Source of the DNA: Emiliania huxleyi CCMP1516
Taxonomy: Eukaryota; Haptophyta; Isochrysidales; Noelaerhabdaceae
NCBI RefSeq assembly: GCF_000372725.1
Contig: NW_005199878.1
Location: forward strand, 1 to 64,000
Direction: 5' to 3'
Length of the DNA stretch: 64,000 bases
Positions within the stretch are counted from its first letter, which is position 1; each line of letters begins with the position of its first letter. Both the position numbers and the translations under genes were made by a program. This document shows, piece after piece, positions 1 through 10,591 of this stretch. The notes under the pieces were generated by a model. The model worked only from the letters and a program-made list of their open reading frames with translations, did no database searches and was not told where the DNA came from.

Positions 1-2489
1 ACTCCCTGCCCTCCTCGTTGAGCGCGCGCGGGAAGAATGTCTCCCCCCCCTCGTCCACCGACTGCAAGTACCTGCGCACACGACACGAGAGGCGGTGAAG
101 AGAGGCGGCGCTTCTCCACGGCTCCCGGCGCCCGGCCGGAGGCGCCAAAAGACGGTGGCGAGCCGGTTGCGAGCGCCGTACTCCACCGAGCGGAGCATGG
201 ACGGCTGCCTATGGGACGGAGGAGGGGAAGGGTCGGAGGTGGTTCAGGCGCCCACCGGAGAAGAGCACGGAAATGCCGGTGGTAGTCGTTTGGGTTGAAA
301 AAGTCGCGGTGCGCGCCGTACTTTTGCCCCTTCTCGTACCGCACCACCTGGCAAGAGGTGCGGCGGTGGCGGAGGGGTGGCGGAGGGGTGGCGGTGGCGG
401 AGGGGCGGCGGTGAGGCGGCGGTGAGGCGGCGGTGAGGCGGCGGTGAGGCGGCGGTGAGGTGGCGGAGGGGCGGCGGTGAGGCGGCGGTGAGGCGGCGGA
501 GGGGTGGCGGTGAGGCGGCGGTGAGGCGGCGGAGGGGTGGCGGAGAGAGGAAGGGTGATGCGTGCGGGGCCAGGCCCGCGCCTGGATGTTTTCGCCATTG
601 TCGTACGGGAGGCGGGTCAGGTTGTGCGCCCGCTCCTACAGCGCGCACACGCCGCGCACGTGCCGTCGAGGGGCGGCGGAGCCTCCCCGCGGAGGACGGC
701 CTCCGCTCCTCGAGCGCTCGGATGCGCGGCGACCCTCCCCTCTGCATGAAGGTCTGGGTGGAGGTGCGCACGTCGGACTGGTCGCCGCGCGTGCCTGCGC
801 GCGCCAGCGGCGGCGTGAGAGCGGCGACTGGTCGGCGCAGCGACGGGGTGTCGGCGCGGTGGCGCCGTCCATGACTGCGAGGGTTAGGGTTAGGGTTAGG
901 GTCAGGGTTAGCGCCGTCCATGACTGCGAGGGTTAGGGTTAGGGTTAGGGTTAGGGTTAGCGCCGTCCATGACTGCGAGGGTTAGGGTTAGGGTTAGGGT
1001 CAGGGTTAGCGCCGTCCATGACTGCGAGGGTCAGGGTTAGGGTTAGGGTCAGGGTTAGCGCCGTCCATGACTGCGAGGGTTAGGGTTAGGGTTCGGGTTA
1101 GGGTTAGCGCCGTCCATGACTGCGAGCCCCGACGGCACCATCCGGCTCGCGGCGTACGACTTGATAAAGTCGCACTCTCCATCGGAGAGGAAGCCAGACA
1201 GGACGAGGACGAGCGGCCTGAGGTCCGCAGGGCGGGGCAGGGCGAGGAGGTGGGGCGGCCGACGCGACGCGAGGAGGTGGGGCGGCCGATACGACGCGAG
1301 GAAGTGGGGCGACGCGATGCGGTCTGGGGCGTGTCTAAGCCAGTGGCCATGGAGGATCTAAGGGGTGGCGGCCGCAGCGACGCCGTCGTCATCTCGACCA
1401 TCTTCGTCTCCGAGTGCTCTCCTACAAGGAAGCTTCTCGGAAACTTCACGGAAGGTCCTATCCTCGCGACCATCCTCGTCTCCGAGTGCTCTCCGTCCTC
1501 CGCCACCCTCGGGATCGGCACCCTGAACTTGTGCCCGATCCGCACGCCCGGCCACAGGAACTGGCCGCCTACAGGGCCCTCCTCGGAAGACTCGCCGGAA
1601 GCTCTCCCGAGCTCACCCAGCCGCAGCAGCTGGCCGCCGGTGTACAGCCACAGGGCCGCGCCGGGGCCGAGCTGGCCCAAATCGGCGCCGGAGAGGACTG
1701 GCCCGCCGTTGGTGGTGAAGAGGCGCCACGGGTTCGGGTGGAAGTCGTACGCCGACGTGGACACCATCTGGTCCACCTATCGCCAAGACACGCCCGCGTG
1801 CGGCAGGCCGCCTGCCCCGCTCCACATCGCAGCTGCCAAAGACCTGACGAAACTCGCCCTCGGCGAGCTCCGCCTGCAGCGCCTCGACCAGCAGCTCGAG
1901 CAGATCGCCGCCGCCGCCCTGCACACCCGCCCGCAGCACCCTCGTCTCCTCCGGCCCCGCCGCGAGAGGAGGCTTGCCTGACGACACGGCGCAGACGCGT
2001 CAACGACGCGGCATATATGCGTCTCTCGCCCGCGGACGTCTCTGACGGCGCGCCGCCCGCGTCGCCGTGCCGGGCCGAGCGCGCGTGGAGAAGGACAGAG
2101 ACCTCTCCGTCGCCGAACGACTCGATGCACAGCGCGTGGAAGCCGGGCCATGGCACCGGGATGCTCATCAGCTCGGCCTGGGAAGAGAGGCAGTGCGGCA
2201 GCGAGCGAGAGAGGTTCCGCCACTCGTGGCCAGAGTAGGCGTCCGCGCCGCGCCGCTGCGCCGACACCTCCGACGCCGCTCGCCTCTCCCGCGGCGACGA
2301 CGGCGACGCCGGTGAGGAGGAGGAGGCGCGGCGGCGCTGCGACCCGGCGTCGGTGGCGGCCGAAGAGCTGAGCAGCCACTGCAGCGCAGCGACAAGGGCG
2401 GCAGCGGCGAGCAGGCTCGCAACCATCGGGACGCGCGACGTCCTGCTCTTCTTGCCGAAGGCGGGCTTTTTCTCGCGGTGTTTGCCCAT
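1..2489 (-). CDS. Prolyl 4-hydroxylase (2OG-Fe(II) dioxygenase), 3' end outside window
   Basis: Hydroxylates peptidyl proline using 2-oxoglutarate, O2 and Fe(II), normally in the secretory pathway. The start is the ATG at 2489. The N-terminus is basic (MGKHREKKPAFGKK) and a hydrophobic anchor follows at about residues 22-42, giving a type II membrane protein. The catalytic domain is spread over several exons in different frames. Visible pieces are FLSDGECDFIKSYAASRM (about 1150-1210), VRTSTQTFM (about 750-780), NLTRLPYDNGENIQA (about 585-630), VRYEKGQKYGAHRDFF (about 280-330, with the iron-binding H-x-D) and YLQSVDEGGETFFP (near 30-75). These match the P4H order. The distal iron His and the 2OG-binding Lys should lie left of base 1, so the copy is cut by the window edge. 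Introns hold a GGCGGTGAGGC array and a TTAGGG minisatellite. The family call is firm; exact splice sites are not. Confidence 0.85.
358..540. repeat. GGCGGTGAGGC-type simple repeat in an intron
   Basis: Imperfect 11-bp repeats of GGCGGTGAGGC and GGCGGAGGGGT fill an intron of the prolyl hydroxylase gene between the VRYEKGQ and NLTRLPYDN exons. The array creates long spurious Pro/His/Arg reading frames on both strands. Confidence 0.85.
862..1126. repeat. 49-bp minisatellite: exon fragment plus TTAGGG run, six exon copies
   Basis: The 20-bp segment GCGCCGTCCATGACTGCGAG starts at 862, 911, 960, 1009, 1058 and 1107, an exact 49-bp period. The 29 bp between copies are TTAGGG-type repeats with GTCAGGG and TTCGGG variants. 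On the minus strand the segment reads AVMDGA, which also occurs at the edge of the upstream prolyl hydroxylase exon. The array therefore appears to be a multiplied exon edge inside an intron. Confidence 0.9.
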
Positions 2490-2659
2490 CACCTCTGCCC
2501 TAGCCGCGCCGCCGGCAGAGCAAGAGAAGAGTTGTGAAAAAAGAATTTTCAACAAAAGAAGATTGGATTGTTTTATGTATGTGGGAGACTCGTGCCGCCG
2601 CCCCTGCCACCCCTGTGTCAGTGTGCCTGTGGTAGGAGAGACTGCCAGCGACAAGCTGG

Positions 2660-2935
2660 AGGCAGGTCGCTAGACTGAGATGAGACCGCCAGTGGATGTG
2701 GGAGTCCACCGCGCACCGCGCTGCGAGCCTGTCGTGTCCCTTGTCAGGAGCAGGAGAGCCCCACCTGTCCCCCTGATCGTTCTTCCAAAATCCTGCTCGT
2801 GCAGGTGGGGACCCTGTCCTCGTCCCATCCCTCGTTTGTGGCGTGTCTGTTTTCTTTCTTTCTTTCTTTGTTTTACTAGCACACCGGCACACCACCACCG
2901 GAGCCGGAGCCGCCTAAGCGACACTCGGTTGAGAA
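2660..2935 (+). repeat. Dispersed repeat, LINE-tail-like copy with (TTTC)n
   Basis: This lies in the gap between the Dnmt2 stop (3120) and the prolyl hydroxylase start (2489), so it overlaps the latter's upstream region. It contains a (TTTC)n run at about 2851-2870, preceded by CCCATCCCTCG and followed by a segment with CCGGAGCCGCCTAAGCG. The same blocks occur inverted at about 12085-12200, and the CCCATCCCTC plus TTTC tail also recurs inverted at about 14165-14210. The part CCTGTCGTGTCCCTTGTCAG (2729 on) has a near copy at about 54640. It is probably the 3' region of a non-LTR element. No gene is seen in 2490-3119. Confidence 0.6.
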
Positions 2936-3119
2936 AAGCAACGGCCGACTCTGAACCGAGTCCGAGAGAAATTGCAAGATGCCGCTCTCGCGGCAAAAAA
3001 CTCCTCATCGCAAACCCTGTCAGCAGAGTCTCCTACGGGAATGTACGTAAGAGCTACACGCAAAAAAAAAGTCGGTATTCCCAGCGCGAGGACCGAGGAA
3101 GAAACCCACGGAAAAGAAG

Positions 3120-3731
3120 TCACGCTTCCGAACCCCTTCTCCTCTGCTCCTCCACCGCCATCCCGTCTCCGGCAGGCAGGAGCAGGTAGCGCAGCAGCGT
3201 TGCGACCACCTGCACCGAGAGCGAGTTGCCGAGCAGCTCGTACTGCTTGCGCGTGCTCACCTCTGGCGGGAAGCCGAAGTGGGGCGGGAAGCCGTGCAAG
3301 TTCGCCACTTCGCGCGGCAGGAAGAAGCGCGGCCTGTTCGCAGCGAGAGGCGTGAGGAGCCCCTCGCAACCAAGGCGACACCTCGGGCTGTGCGGAAGCG
3401 CGGCCTCAGCGGCCTCAGCGTCTCGAGACTCTTCTCGCCCTCGCGCGGAGGCGGCGCCCCCGCACCGGCCGCGTCGTAGAGCAGCGAGCCCGGCGCCTTG
3501 ACGGAGCGCGGGTGGGTCTTGGTGGAGCAGCACGAGCGGGGCGAGCCGCGGCTCACCAGGTCCATCGCCGCGCCGTACCGCTCGAGCACGTGCTCCGCCA
3601 CCGCCGCACCCGCCATCGCCTCGGCCTCCGCCCCGCCCTCCGCCCCGCCATCGCCGCCGCAGTGCGGGAGGAGGTAGGAGGAGAGCGGCTCGCAGGCCTG
3701 CTGCGTGGTTAGGGTTAGGGTTAGGGTTAGG

Positions 3732-3799
<68 letters not shown>

Positions 3800-4786
3800 T
3801 AGGGCTAGGTTAGGTCGCAGGCCTGCTGCGTGGTTAGGGTTAGGGTTAGGGTTCGGGTTAGGCTCGCAGGCCTGCTGCGTGGCCGCGTCCACCTCGCCGC
3901 GCGGCGCGGGCAACTTCTCGCCCGCCGCGCAAGCCTCGTCCAGCGCGGCGGCGGCCAGGACAGTGAAGCTGTCCAGGAGAGCGAAGCTCGCGACTGGCGC
4001 CGCCGGCGGCCGCTGGAGGGCTGCGGCCGCGCCGCCGCTCTGCCCGCCGCTCTCCGCGGGTGCGGCGGCGGCAGGTGCGGCAGGAGGCGCGGCGGCGGCG
4101 GCGGCAGGTTGTGGAGCAGCGGGTGCGGCGGATGGTGCAGCGGCGGGCGGTGCCGCAGGTGCGGCGGCCAGAGGTGCGACGCTTCTCCGCGAGGCGAGGA
4201 GGAAGTAGCGTGTCCGCTGGTTGGGGACGCCGATCTGGGCGGGCGAGGCCCACAGCTCTCGCACCGAGTAGCCTCGCCCGAGCAGGACTGCGCGGAGGCG
4301 GGTGCGGGTGGATGACGACTCGAAGCCAACCACGTTCTCGAGCAGGAGGGAGGAGGGGAGCAGAGGCGGGTCCGCTGCCTCGAGCAGGTCGACGAGGCGG
4401 GCGAGCGCGGCAGCACGGCCGTCTGATTCGGCCAGCTGTAGCCCTTGCCGCGTGTGCGGCTGGCAGGGCGGGGAGAGGAGCCAGCAGTCTGCCGCGAGGC
4501 GCTGCAGGTCGGCCTGCTGCAGCGAGACGATGTTCTTGGTGGACACCGGCGTGCGAGGCAGGTTGTGCCGGTAGGTGCGCACCTGCGAACGCCAGAGGCG
4601 GCGGCGTGAGACGCTCGCAGAGGACCCGCCTCGCTCGCTCTTGCCGTGCGGGCGCACCGCCGAGTCGTCGACATCAAACGCCTGGACGACGCGGTGAGGC
4701 ACGCCGCTGCGCTGCAGCGCGTAGTGCAGCCCGCCGATGCCGGCGAAGAACTCGACGACTCGGAGCGGCTCAGATAGCGTGGCCAT
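3120..4786 (-). CDS. Dnmt2/TRDMT1-type tRNA (cytosine-5) methyltransferase
   Basis: This family transfers a methyl group from SAM to C38 of tRNA-Asp and related tRNAs. The start ATG at 4786 opens [19 protein letters not shown], motif I of C5 methyltransferases. Later motifs are [13 protein letters not shown] (motif IV with catalytic Cys), [14 protein letters not shown] (motif VI ENV), a block with [17 protein letters not shown] (the Dnmt2-type CFT region, here CST), then [18 protein letters not shown] and [13 protein letters not shown] (motifs IX-X) close to the stop. Motif order, short N-terminus and lack of regulatory domains favour Dnmt2 over Dnmt1/3. A 75-bp intron fits 4583-4657. Others lie near 3340-3450 and over the TTAGGG tract at 3690-3880. 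The Ala/Pro-rich stretch at about 3950-4190 is unusual for the family. Dnmt2 normally has PPCQPFTR; here Phe is His. Confidence 0.9.
3688..3882. repeat. TTAGGG/TGAGGG tract flanked by three copies of exon sequence
   Basis: Copies of GCTCGCAGGCCTGCTGCGTG lie at 3688-3708, 3814-3833 (slightly shortened) and 3862-3882. Between them are about 105 bp and 28 bp of TTAGGG and TGAGGG hexamers. On the coding (minus) strand the copied unit encodes TQQACEP of the Dnmt2-like protein. It reads CAGCAG|GCCTGC, so one copy could supply a GC donor and the last copy a CAG acceptor. Confidence 0.9.
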
Positions 4787-5135
4787 CAAGGGTGGCGTTT
4801 GAGCGTCGGCGTTCTCCGCCTTGAGCTTGTTGGCCCCCGCGTTCTATGCAAGAGCTGCCGGCCAAAAAGAGAAAGGCTGGATCCGAGGAAAAGAGGCCGT
4901 TTGCCTCTTGCTTGTTCTTGTTGACCCAATCGGCACGCTCACAGGGGACTTGACGGTACGCATCTTGCGCGCCTACTTGTTGATGTTCTCATAAAATGAA
5001 CTCGGGGGCACGGGACGCGGCACTTGTTGATGTTGTCGGCGCTGTTGTCGCCTGCCACCGCTGCCATAACAAAACACATCTCCGCCATAAAACTCCGGCT
5101 CTCTCACGTTACAAGGGAAATTTGATGCAGGGAGG

Positions 5136-5150
5136 AGTATAAATAAATCG
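5136..5150 (+). promoter_or_regulatory. Possible TATA box upstream of the PA28-like gene
   Basis: GAGTATAAATAAATC lies about 185 bp before the ATG at 5333, in the 546-bp divergent gap between the Dnmt2-like (-) and PA28-like (+) genes. It is a good TATA match in otherwise GC-rich DNA. The gap holds no recognisable gene. Use as a promoter is inferred. Confidence 0.35.
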
Positions 5151-5332
5151 AGCAGTCAGCGCCAGGGAGAGATGGGCGACGCACACGAACACAGAGGGAC
5201 AGTGCGCACCCCGCCCCGCTCGCAGGGCGTGCATTCAGGCTGGCGTAGAGACCGCAAAGTTATTTTTTTGGCTGTCTCAGCAGGCGCGAGTCTGGAGTGC
5301 CTACAACAACAACTCCCCTCTTCAGAGCACAG

Positions 5333-6189
5333 ATGAGCGAGAGCCGCCCTCGCAAGCGCGGGCGCGAGGGCAAGGACGTGCCCTTTGACATCGAGTCACT
5401 CAACAAATTCCTGGGGTCGGAGGAGGAGCTGCTGCGCAACAAAGCAAAGGCGTGCCGCCGTCCGGGCGAGCACGGCACGCGAGAAGGGTCGCCGAGCGTG
5501 CCTCGCTGCCCACCGTTCCTCAGGAAATCCTCGACGGCGATCTCATCGCCCACGCGACTGCGGCAGCAGCGCTCGACGCCCGCGTCTCTGCCTTCGCTTC
5601 GTACCAGGAGGCGCTCGACGACGGCTTTGTGGCCGACCTGCAGAAGCAGCTAATGGCGGTCTTCCGGATGGGTGGGCCGCGCCGCACCTTCCCCCGCCCG
5701 CGCCGACCCTCCTCGATCCGATCCCGCGCCCGCGCCGCCTCGCCTGCAGGCGTCAAGCTGGAGAGCTGGCTAAACACTTACACGCCCCCGCTGGCGAGCG
5801 GAGGCAACGTCGGGGTGTCGGGCGAAGTGCAGGACGGCGTGTACGCGCACATCCACGGCCTCTCCGCCGGCTGCAGCGAGGTTGGGGCGGTAAACAAGGG
5901 GAGGCTGGGGCGACGCCGTCCGGGACGCGTCCCGACGCGTGCGCCGTAGGCGCTGCACCGGATGCTGGGCTACGAGAAGGAGTACGCGGTCCAGCGCACC
6001 AAGTGCACCGACGAGCGCACCTGGCAGCGCTTCCGCGGCACCCTTGAGGCGAACATGCTGCACGACTTGGGCAAGACGACGCTGCAGATGCACGCCGACC
6101 TGCTCAACGTCGCAAACTCGATCAGTAATAACCTCAGCCACCTCCGCACCGCCGCCTCCGAGGAGTCCAAACTCGCCGCAATGTACTGA
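5333..6189 (+). CDS. Probable PA28/11S (REG)-type proteasome activator subunit
   Basis: PA28 rings cap the 20S proteasome and open its gate through the C-terminal tail. Four exons can be read: MSESRPRKRGREGKDVPFDI to NKAKA; EILDGDLIAH to FRMG; VKLESWLNTYTPPLASGG to GCSE; and ALHRMLGYEKEYAVQR to the stop at 6187-6189. Introns fit 5672-5749 (GT-AG, 78 bp) and about 5880-5949. The first, near 5455-5520, has a less clear donor. Without introns the protein is about 200-210 residues, slightly short of the usual 230-250. The third exon resembles the PA28 segment W-L-x-L-x-I-P-x-x-x-G-x-N-F-G-V. The helical last exon ends in AAMY, comparable to the IY/LY tail of PA28. The N-terminal half is less conserved, so the call rests on the C-terminal half. 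Confidence 0.5.
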
Positions 6190-6822
6190 TCCTTCCCTCT
6201 CCCGCGCCCCGCCGCGCCTCGGGTTCGGCCGCTGAGCGTGGTCGCGGGTGGGGGTGGGGGCGAGGGGCGAGCGGAGCGTGCACCCCGAAACCCGCGGGGG
6301 AGCGCAGAGTTGCGCGAACCGCAGTCCGCACGTCTGAAATAAAACCATGACTAGTGAGATGGGTATAAGTAGAAAAAAGTTCGAGTATTAGCAAGCAAAA
6401 AAGAAGCACACACGGGACACGAGCTCAGCACGACGTCCGCACCAGCGTGCAGCGAGCAGGCGTGCAGCGAACTCTCTCGGAACTGCAACTGGCAACTGCC
6501 ACCCTTCGCCTACGGCTCTACCCCAAAGGCAAAGCCTCCTCGTCGGGGAATACATATACATGCACATGAAACATGTACATGTTGTGCAAGCAAACCAAAA
6601 GAGGAATAGAGAGAGAGTTGTTTTTGTTTTGAAAATAAGAGCGGGGCTGCTTTGGCAGCGTGCACCTCGATCCTGTACCGTGTTTGTTATGACCCCCCCC
6701 AATGAACACACCAGGGTGAGGGAGGGCGAGACGAGACGATCGAGGGGTCCCGTACCATACGGAATCGACCCTATCCAGTGCTCAAGTGCTCAAGAGCGGG
6801 GCATTACAGTTATACTAAACCC
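6190..6822. other. Intergenic, no gene seen
   Basis: This gap between two plus-strand genes is more AT-rich than its surroundings after about 6330. It would hold the 3' UTR of the PA28-like gene and the promoter of the next gene. No RNA gene or convincing coding exon was recognised. Confidence 0.4.
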
Positions 6823-7868
6823 ATGAGGCGTTTTGTGCGTTCTCAAGGGAAAGGCATTCTCGATCACAAAGTAGTCATATCAGAGGGGCATCGGTGGGGA
6901 CTCGCCCCGTTAAAAAACACGGCCGCAAAGATTCTCAAGTCTTCCGCGCTCAATTTCACTACTTTCGTCGCGCGCCTTGTCGAAGCTGGAGCAGGTGGAA
7001 CTCGACGCCGTACAACACGGTCCAGTCGTGGGACAACAAGTCCGGCCGCTCCGCAAGGGCGGTCAACGCGATCCGCATGATGGAGGACGGCAACACGCGC
7101 TTCGTCACTGGCCGGTGGCACTACAAGTCGCCGACCGGCCTCGATGTGACTCCGTCCGTGATCGTGCTCGGCGGCTCAGAGTACCGCGTGCCGATCGAGG
7201 ATCTGTTCGATGTCGACCCCGGCCGCATCATCGTGCAGCGCGTGCTCGGCTCGGTGGCGGGCATGCAGGAGCGCACCGCCTTCTCCTCCATCGAGTACTC
7301 GATCGCGCGCTGGGCGCCGCCAGTGCTGCTCGTGCTCGTCGAGAGCAGCTCGCCCATCATCGAGGCGGCCATCAAGCAGCTGCGCGGCCAGTACCTGCCC
7401 CTCGCGCCGATCCGCGTCGTGCTCAACCACGTGATGGTCTCGGCGCTGCGCGCGGTGCAGCAGGCCGAGAAGAACTCGACCCTCACCTCCGCCGGGCAGG
7501 AGCTGCTCATCACGCAGCTCGCGACGGAGCTCAACTGCCTCTACTCGATGGAGCTGCTGCTCAAGTCGAAGGTGGTGCGAGAGCGCGTCCTCTCCGGCGA
7601 GCTCGAGCTGCACGCCGCCATCATGGACTCGGGCACCGGCAAGGTCCGATTCTTTGGCGAGCACCCGCGCCAGATGGAGATCATGCGCGCGGCGGAGCTG
7701 CGCGCAAGGACGTATTCGACCGGCCTAAGCGCCACGCTCCCTCGCGAGGATTGGGGCTGCCCCTTTGAGCCGCTGGGCGACGACGACCCGGCCCTCGTGC
7801 TGCCGAACGTGGACTCGCAGTCCTCCAGCCCGCAGAAGTCGCGACGTGGCAAGTTCGCAACCGTTTGA
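6823..7868 (+). CDS. Beta-carbonic-anhydrase-fold protein lacking all zinc ligands
   Basis: The long exon from about 7000 to the stop at 7866-7868 has the beta-CA layout. It runs MMEDGNTRFV (the usual L-x-x-GN-x-RF), VLGGSEYRVPIEDLFD (where enzymes have C-S-D-S-R-V-P), RIIVQRVLGSVAG, SSIEYSIARW, VLVESSSPIIEAAI (where enzymes have G-H-x-x-C-G) and MDSGTGKVRFFG. Both Cys and the His that bind zinc are replaced (C to G, H to E, C to S), and the Asp of the Asp-Arg pair is Glu while Arg remains. It is therefore unlikely to be a classical zinc carbonic anhydrase; a structural or regulatory role is more likely. The start is unresolved: the first ATG in the area (6823, MRRFVRSQGK) is in another frame and needs a splice; otherwise the first in-frame ATG is near 7077. 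Confidence 0.7.
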
Positions 7869-8623
7869 GGGAAGATGAGTTTCCTTGTAGCGGCCGCATG
7901 GCGTTGCTCCCGTGCGCGCGCAGCCATACGTCATGGCTCATGCCCGTCATTTGTCGAGTTGCCATTCTCTGCGCTGCATGCAGCGCTTTCCGTCCGAGTA
8001 GAGAGGTGAGAACTCTACTGGCAAGATGCCATGTGTGAGATACCGTACGAGGAAGAGTGCAGTGGTGCCGCGGGCCCGCGCACCTCGCCTCGAGACCCGG
8101 CCTCGCGCGCGCCGCGCAGAGCGGAGAGTGGTTGAGAGGTTACTGGTGTCGTGAGATGATGCCATCGTTCATGTTGACTTGTTGATTGTGTGAGAATCCA
8201 AGCCCGTGTTGCTGTCCTGTGTGGTCGGCACGCTCACAGGTGGGGCGCGCGGCGGACCTCACGTTGGTGATATGTGTTGAGCTAGCAGCTACAGCTAGCT
8301 CCGTGCTGAAAAGCGAGCTCGAGCGGCACGAGGGCGAGCGAGCGGCCGCTGGCGGTGCCGGTGGCGGGCGGCCCGGTCTCTCCTCGTGCCCACACGTTAC
8401 ACGACACGTACATTGGCAGTGTGGGCGCGGTCTTCCGCTCGCGTCTAGCGTAGGAGAGAAATGTATCCTGAAACGAGCCGGGACCGACCGGATCTTTCTC
8501 TCCCACTGCCCCCATGCAGCGTTCGGTCCCGGCCGCACCTCAATTCATGCCTCCGACGCCGCGGGCGCCGCGCCAGTGGCAGCAGACTCCGCTCTCCCTC
8601 GTGATACTCCACCTCCCCGCTTC
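7869..8623. other. Intergenic between convergent genes, no gene seen
   Basis: The plus-strand CA-like gene ends at 7868 and the minus-strand gene ends at 8624. I see no supported gene, RNA or repeat here beyond 3' UTR sequence. Confidence 0.4.
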
Positions 8624-10104
8624 TCAGGCGGCTGCCAGCACCTCCTCGCGATGCGCCGCGCGCAGCGAAGCCGCGATCGACTTTGCCGGATCGCAGCCGG
8701 GCAGGCCGGCGCATGCCGACAGCAGCAAGCCGAGCACGGCGGCGGGGCCCCAGACCGGTGGGGGCAAGCCGAGCAGCTCTTGCACCTCGTCGAGCTTCGC
8801 GCGGAGCGAGTCGTCGAGCACCGTCCACGGCGGCGACCCGGAGTCGCGGGGCCTAGGAGAGGTGCAGGAGGAGTCTGGGCCATGTCCGGCGTGTGGCCGT
8901 TTGCACCCAAGGGGGGGAGGGGCGGGCCTGAGCTCGACGTCCTCGACGGACCAGCGCAGCGAGAGGCGACTCACCTGGTGTTGATGCTCGACTCGTGTAC
9001 TGGCTACCGACCGACCAGCGCAGCGAGAGGCGCGGCTGACCGGCGCGATCTGCTGCAGCTGGAGCTCGAGGTCGGCCGTGCCTCGTTCCGGGTCACGGGC
9101 GAGGGAGAAGCGGACGTACAGCGAGGCGGCGCCTGCAGAAACATCCCCGGGGGAGGTGCAAGGGAGGCGCCGTGGGGAGCGGACGCGCAGCGGGGCCGCC
9201 GCCTGGCAGCGCCGACGGAGGGAGAGCCTTGAGCGCAAGACCTGCGCAGGCGGAGAGCGTGCCTCTCGGTCGAGTCTGTCGGTCGGTTGGTTGATGGATG
9301 ACGCCGACTGGAGGGGCCGGGTAGAGCGCGAGACCTGCGCCGGCGAGGGTGGCGCGCACTCGCTCCACGCCGCCGCCGCCGCCCTCCTCGACGACGCCGT
9401 CGGCGGGAGATGCACCTGTGGAAGGTGAGGCGTCTCCGGCGGCCGGCGGCGGCGCGGGGTCGGCGGCGGCGACGGCGTGCAGGTAGAGCTTGGAGAGCCA
9501 GAGCTCCTGAGGGCGCGGGGAGGGGCGAATGGGGAGCGAGAGTCCAGCGTGTCAGCCGAGGCGTGGCCAGCGCAGGAGGGAGGAGGTGAGCAGGGGTGAG
9601 AGGTGTGAGGCGGGATGAGAGGCGCGAGGCGGCGCCTGGCCTTCGTCGTTGCTCTGCTCGTGCCGCATGTACGATGGCCACAGCGCCGCCACTGTGCGCG
9701 GGAGGTGGCCCGCATCGCGCCGCCCGGCCATCTCCTCCACCGCACCTACCGCGGACGTGGCACGCATCGAGGGCGGCCTCAGGCCCACCGTCTCTGCCAG
9801 AGCTGCTCGCACCGCCGAAGCTTGCGGCTGCAGCGCGGGCGTGCTGCCGGATGAGGCGGCGGTGGGAGAGCGCCTGCAGGCGCGTTACCAGTGCCAGTTG
9901 CTCCGCAGCGAGCACGCTCGCGCTGATCGCCGCCGGCTGCGCCGCCACTGCCGACGCCGCCTCTTGCAGCGCGGCGTCGTCGCCGAGTATCTGGGCGAGG
10001 TCGCCCAAGTCGCGCTCGGCAGCGGGCGGGGTCGCTGGCGTGCCCGGGGTGGCCGACGGCGCAGGCGGGGGCTTGGAGGGGGTGCCGAAGCCGAAGAAAG
10101 ACAT
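8624..10104 (-). CDS. Hypothetical multi-exon protein
   Basis: Not recognised. The start ATG at 10104 opens MSFFGFGTPSKPPPAPSATP, a Pro/Thr-rich head with one FGFG. A helical stretch follows (DLGDLAQILGDDAALQEAAS, then LVTRLQALSHRRLIRQHAR). Later exons, read across frame changes, include MRATSAVGAVEEMAGRRDAG, VERVRATLAGAGLALYPAPP, ASLYVRFSLARDPERGTADL and the last exon WTVLDDSLRAKLDEVQELLG to EEVLAAA at 8624. Alternating low-complexity Pro/Ser/Arg runs between them are best explained as introns. The helical N-terminal part and FG-containing head could fit a coiled-coil scaffold. Nothing identifies a family, and exon order is tentative. Confidence 0.5.
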
Positions 10105-10591
10105 TAAACACCCGCGCCTACTGTCTGCTGTTGCCGCAGCCGCTTCACAGCTGCTCCTGTGGGAAGAGACCCAGGGTGCCAGGGAGGAGCAGCGTGAGCT
10201 AACCCTAGGCCCGCAAGACCCGAGCGGCTCAGCTACAAGTGCTCCAAGTAAGTTATCCCTGGGAGGCGCGGCGAGAGGATCCATTGCGGCCGCATTCGCC
10301 TGGGGAGACCTCGGCCGGGCCGTCGACGCCTTCGGAAGCGGTGGAGCCGGGAGAAGCTGGCGGAGACGAAGGGCGGCAGCGGAGAAAGCGAGGGAAACGA
10401 CCATACCGGTCGTCGCATAACGCTCGGGAGACGAGCAAGAGAGCGAATCAAGGAGGGTCGGGACCCTGGGAAGGCGAGGGGTGAGCCCTCAGGCGGGGGG
10501 GGGTCTACTCAAACGTCTACGCAAGTGAGTGTAGAGTGGTGGTGTGGGGCGTGCAGGGTGGTGTTCATTAGCTCCGAGTAGAGGGGGCGTC

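Noticed and set aside
244..921. Pro/His/Arg-rich frames over the GGCGGTGAGGC array
   Set aside because: They read a simple repeat inside an intron of the prolyl hydroxylase gene.
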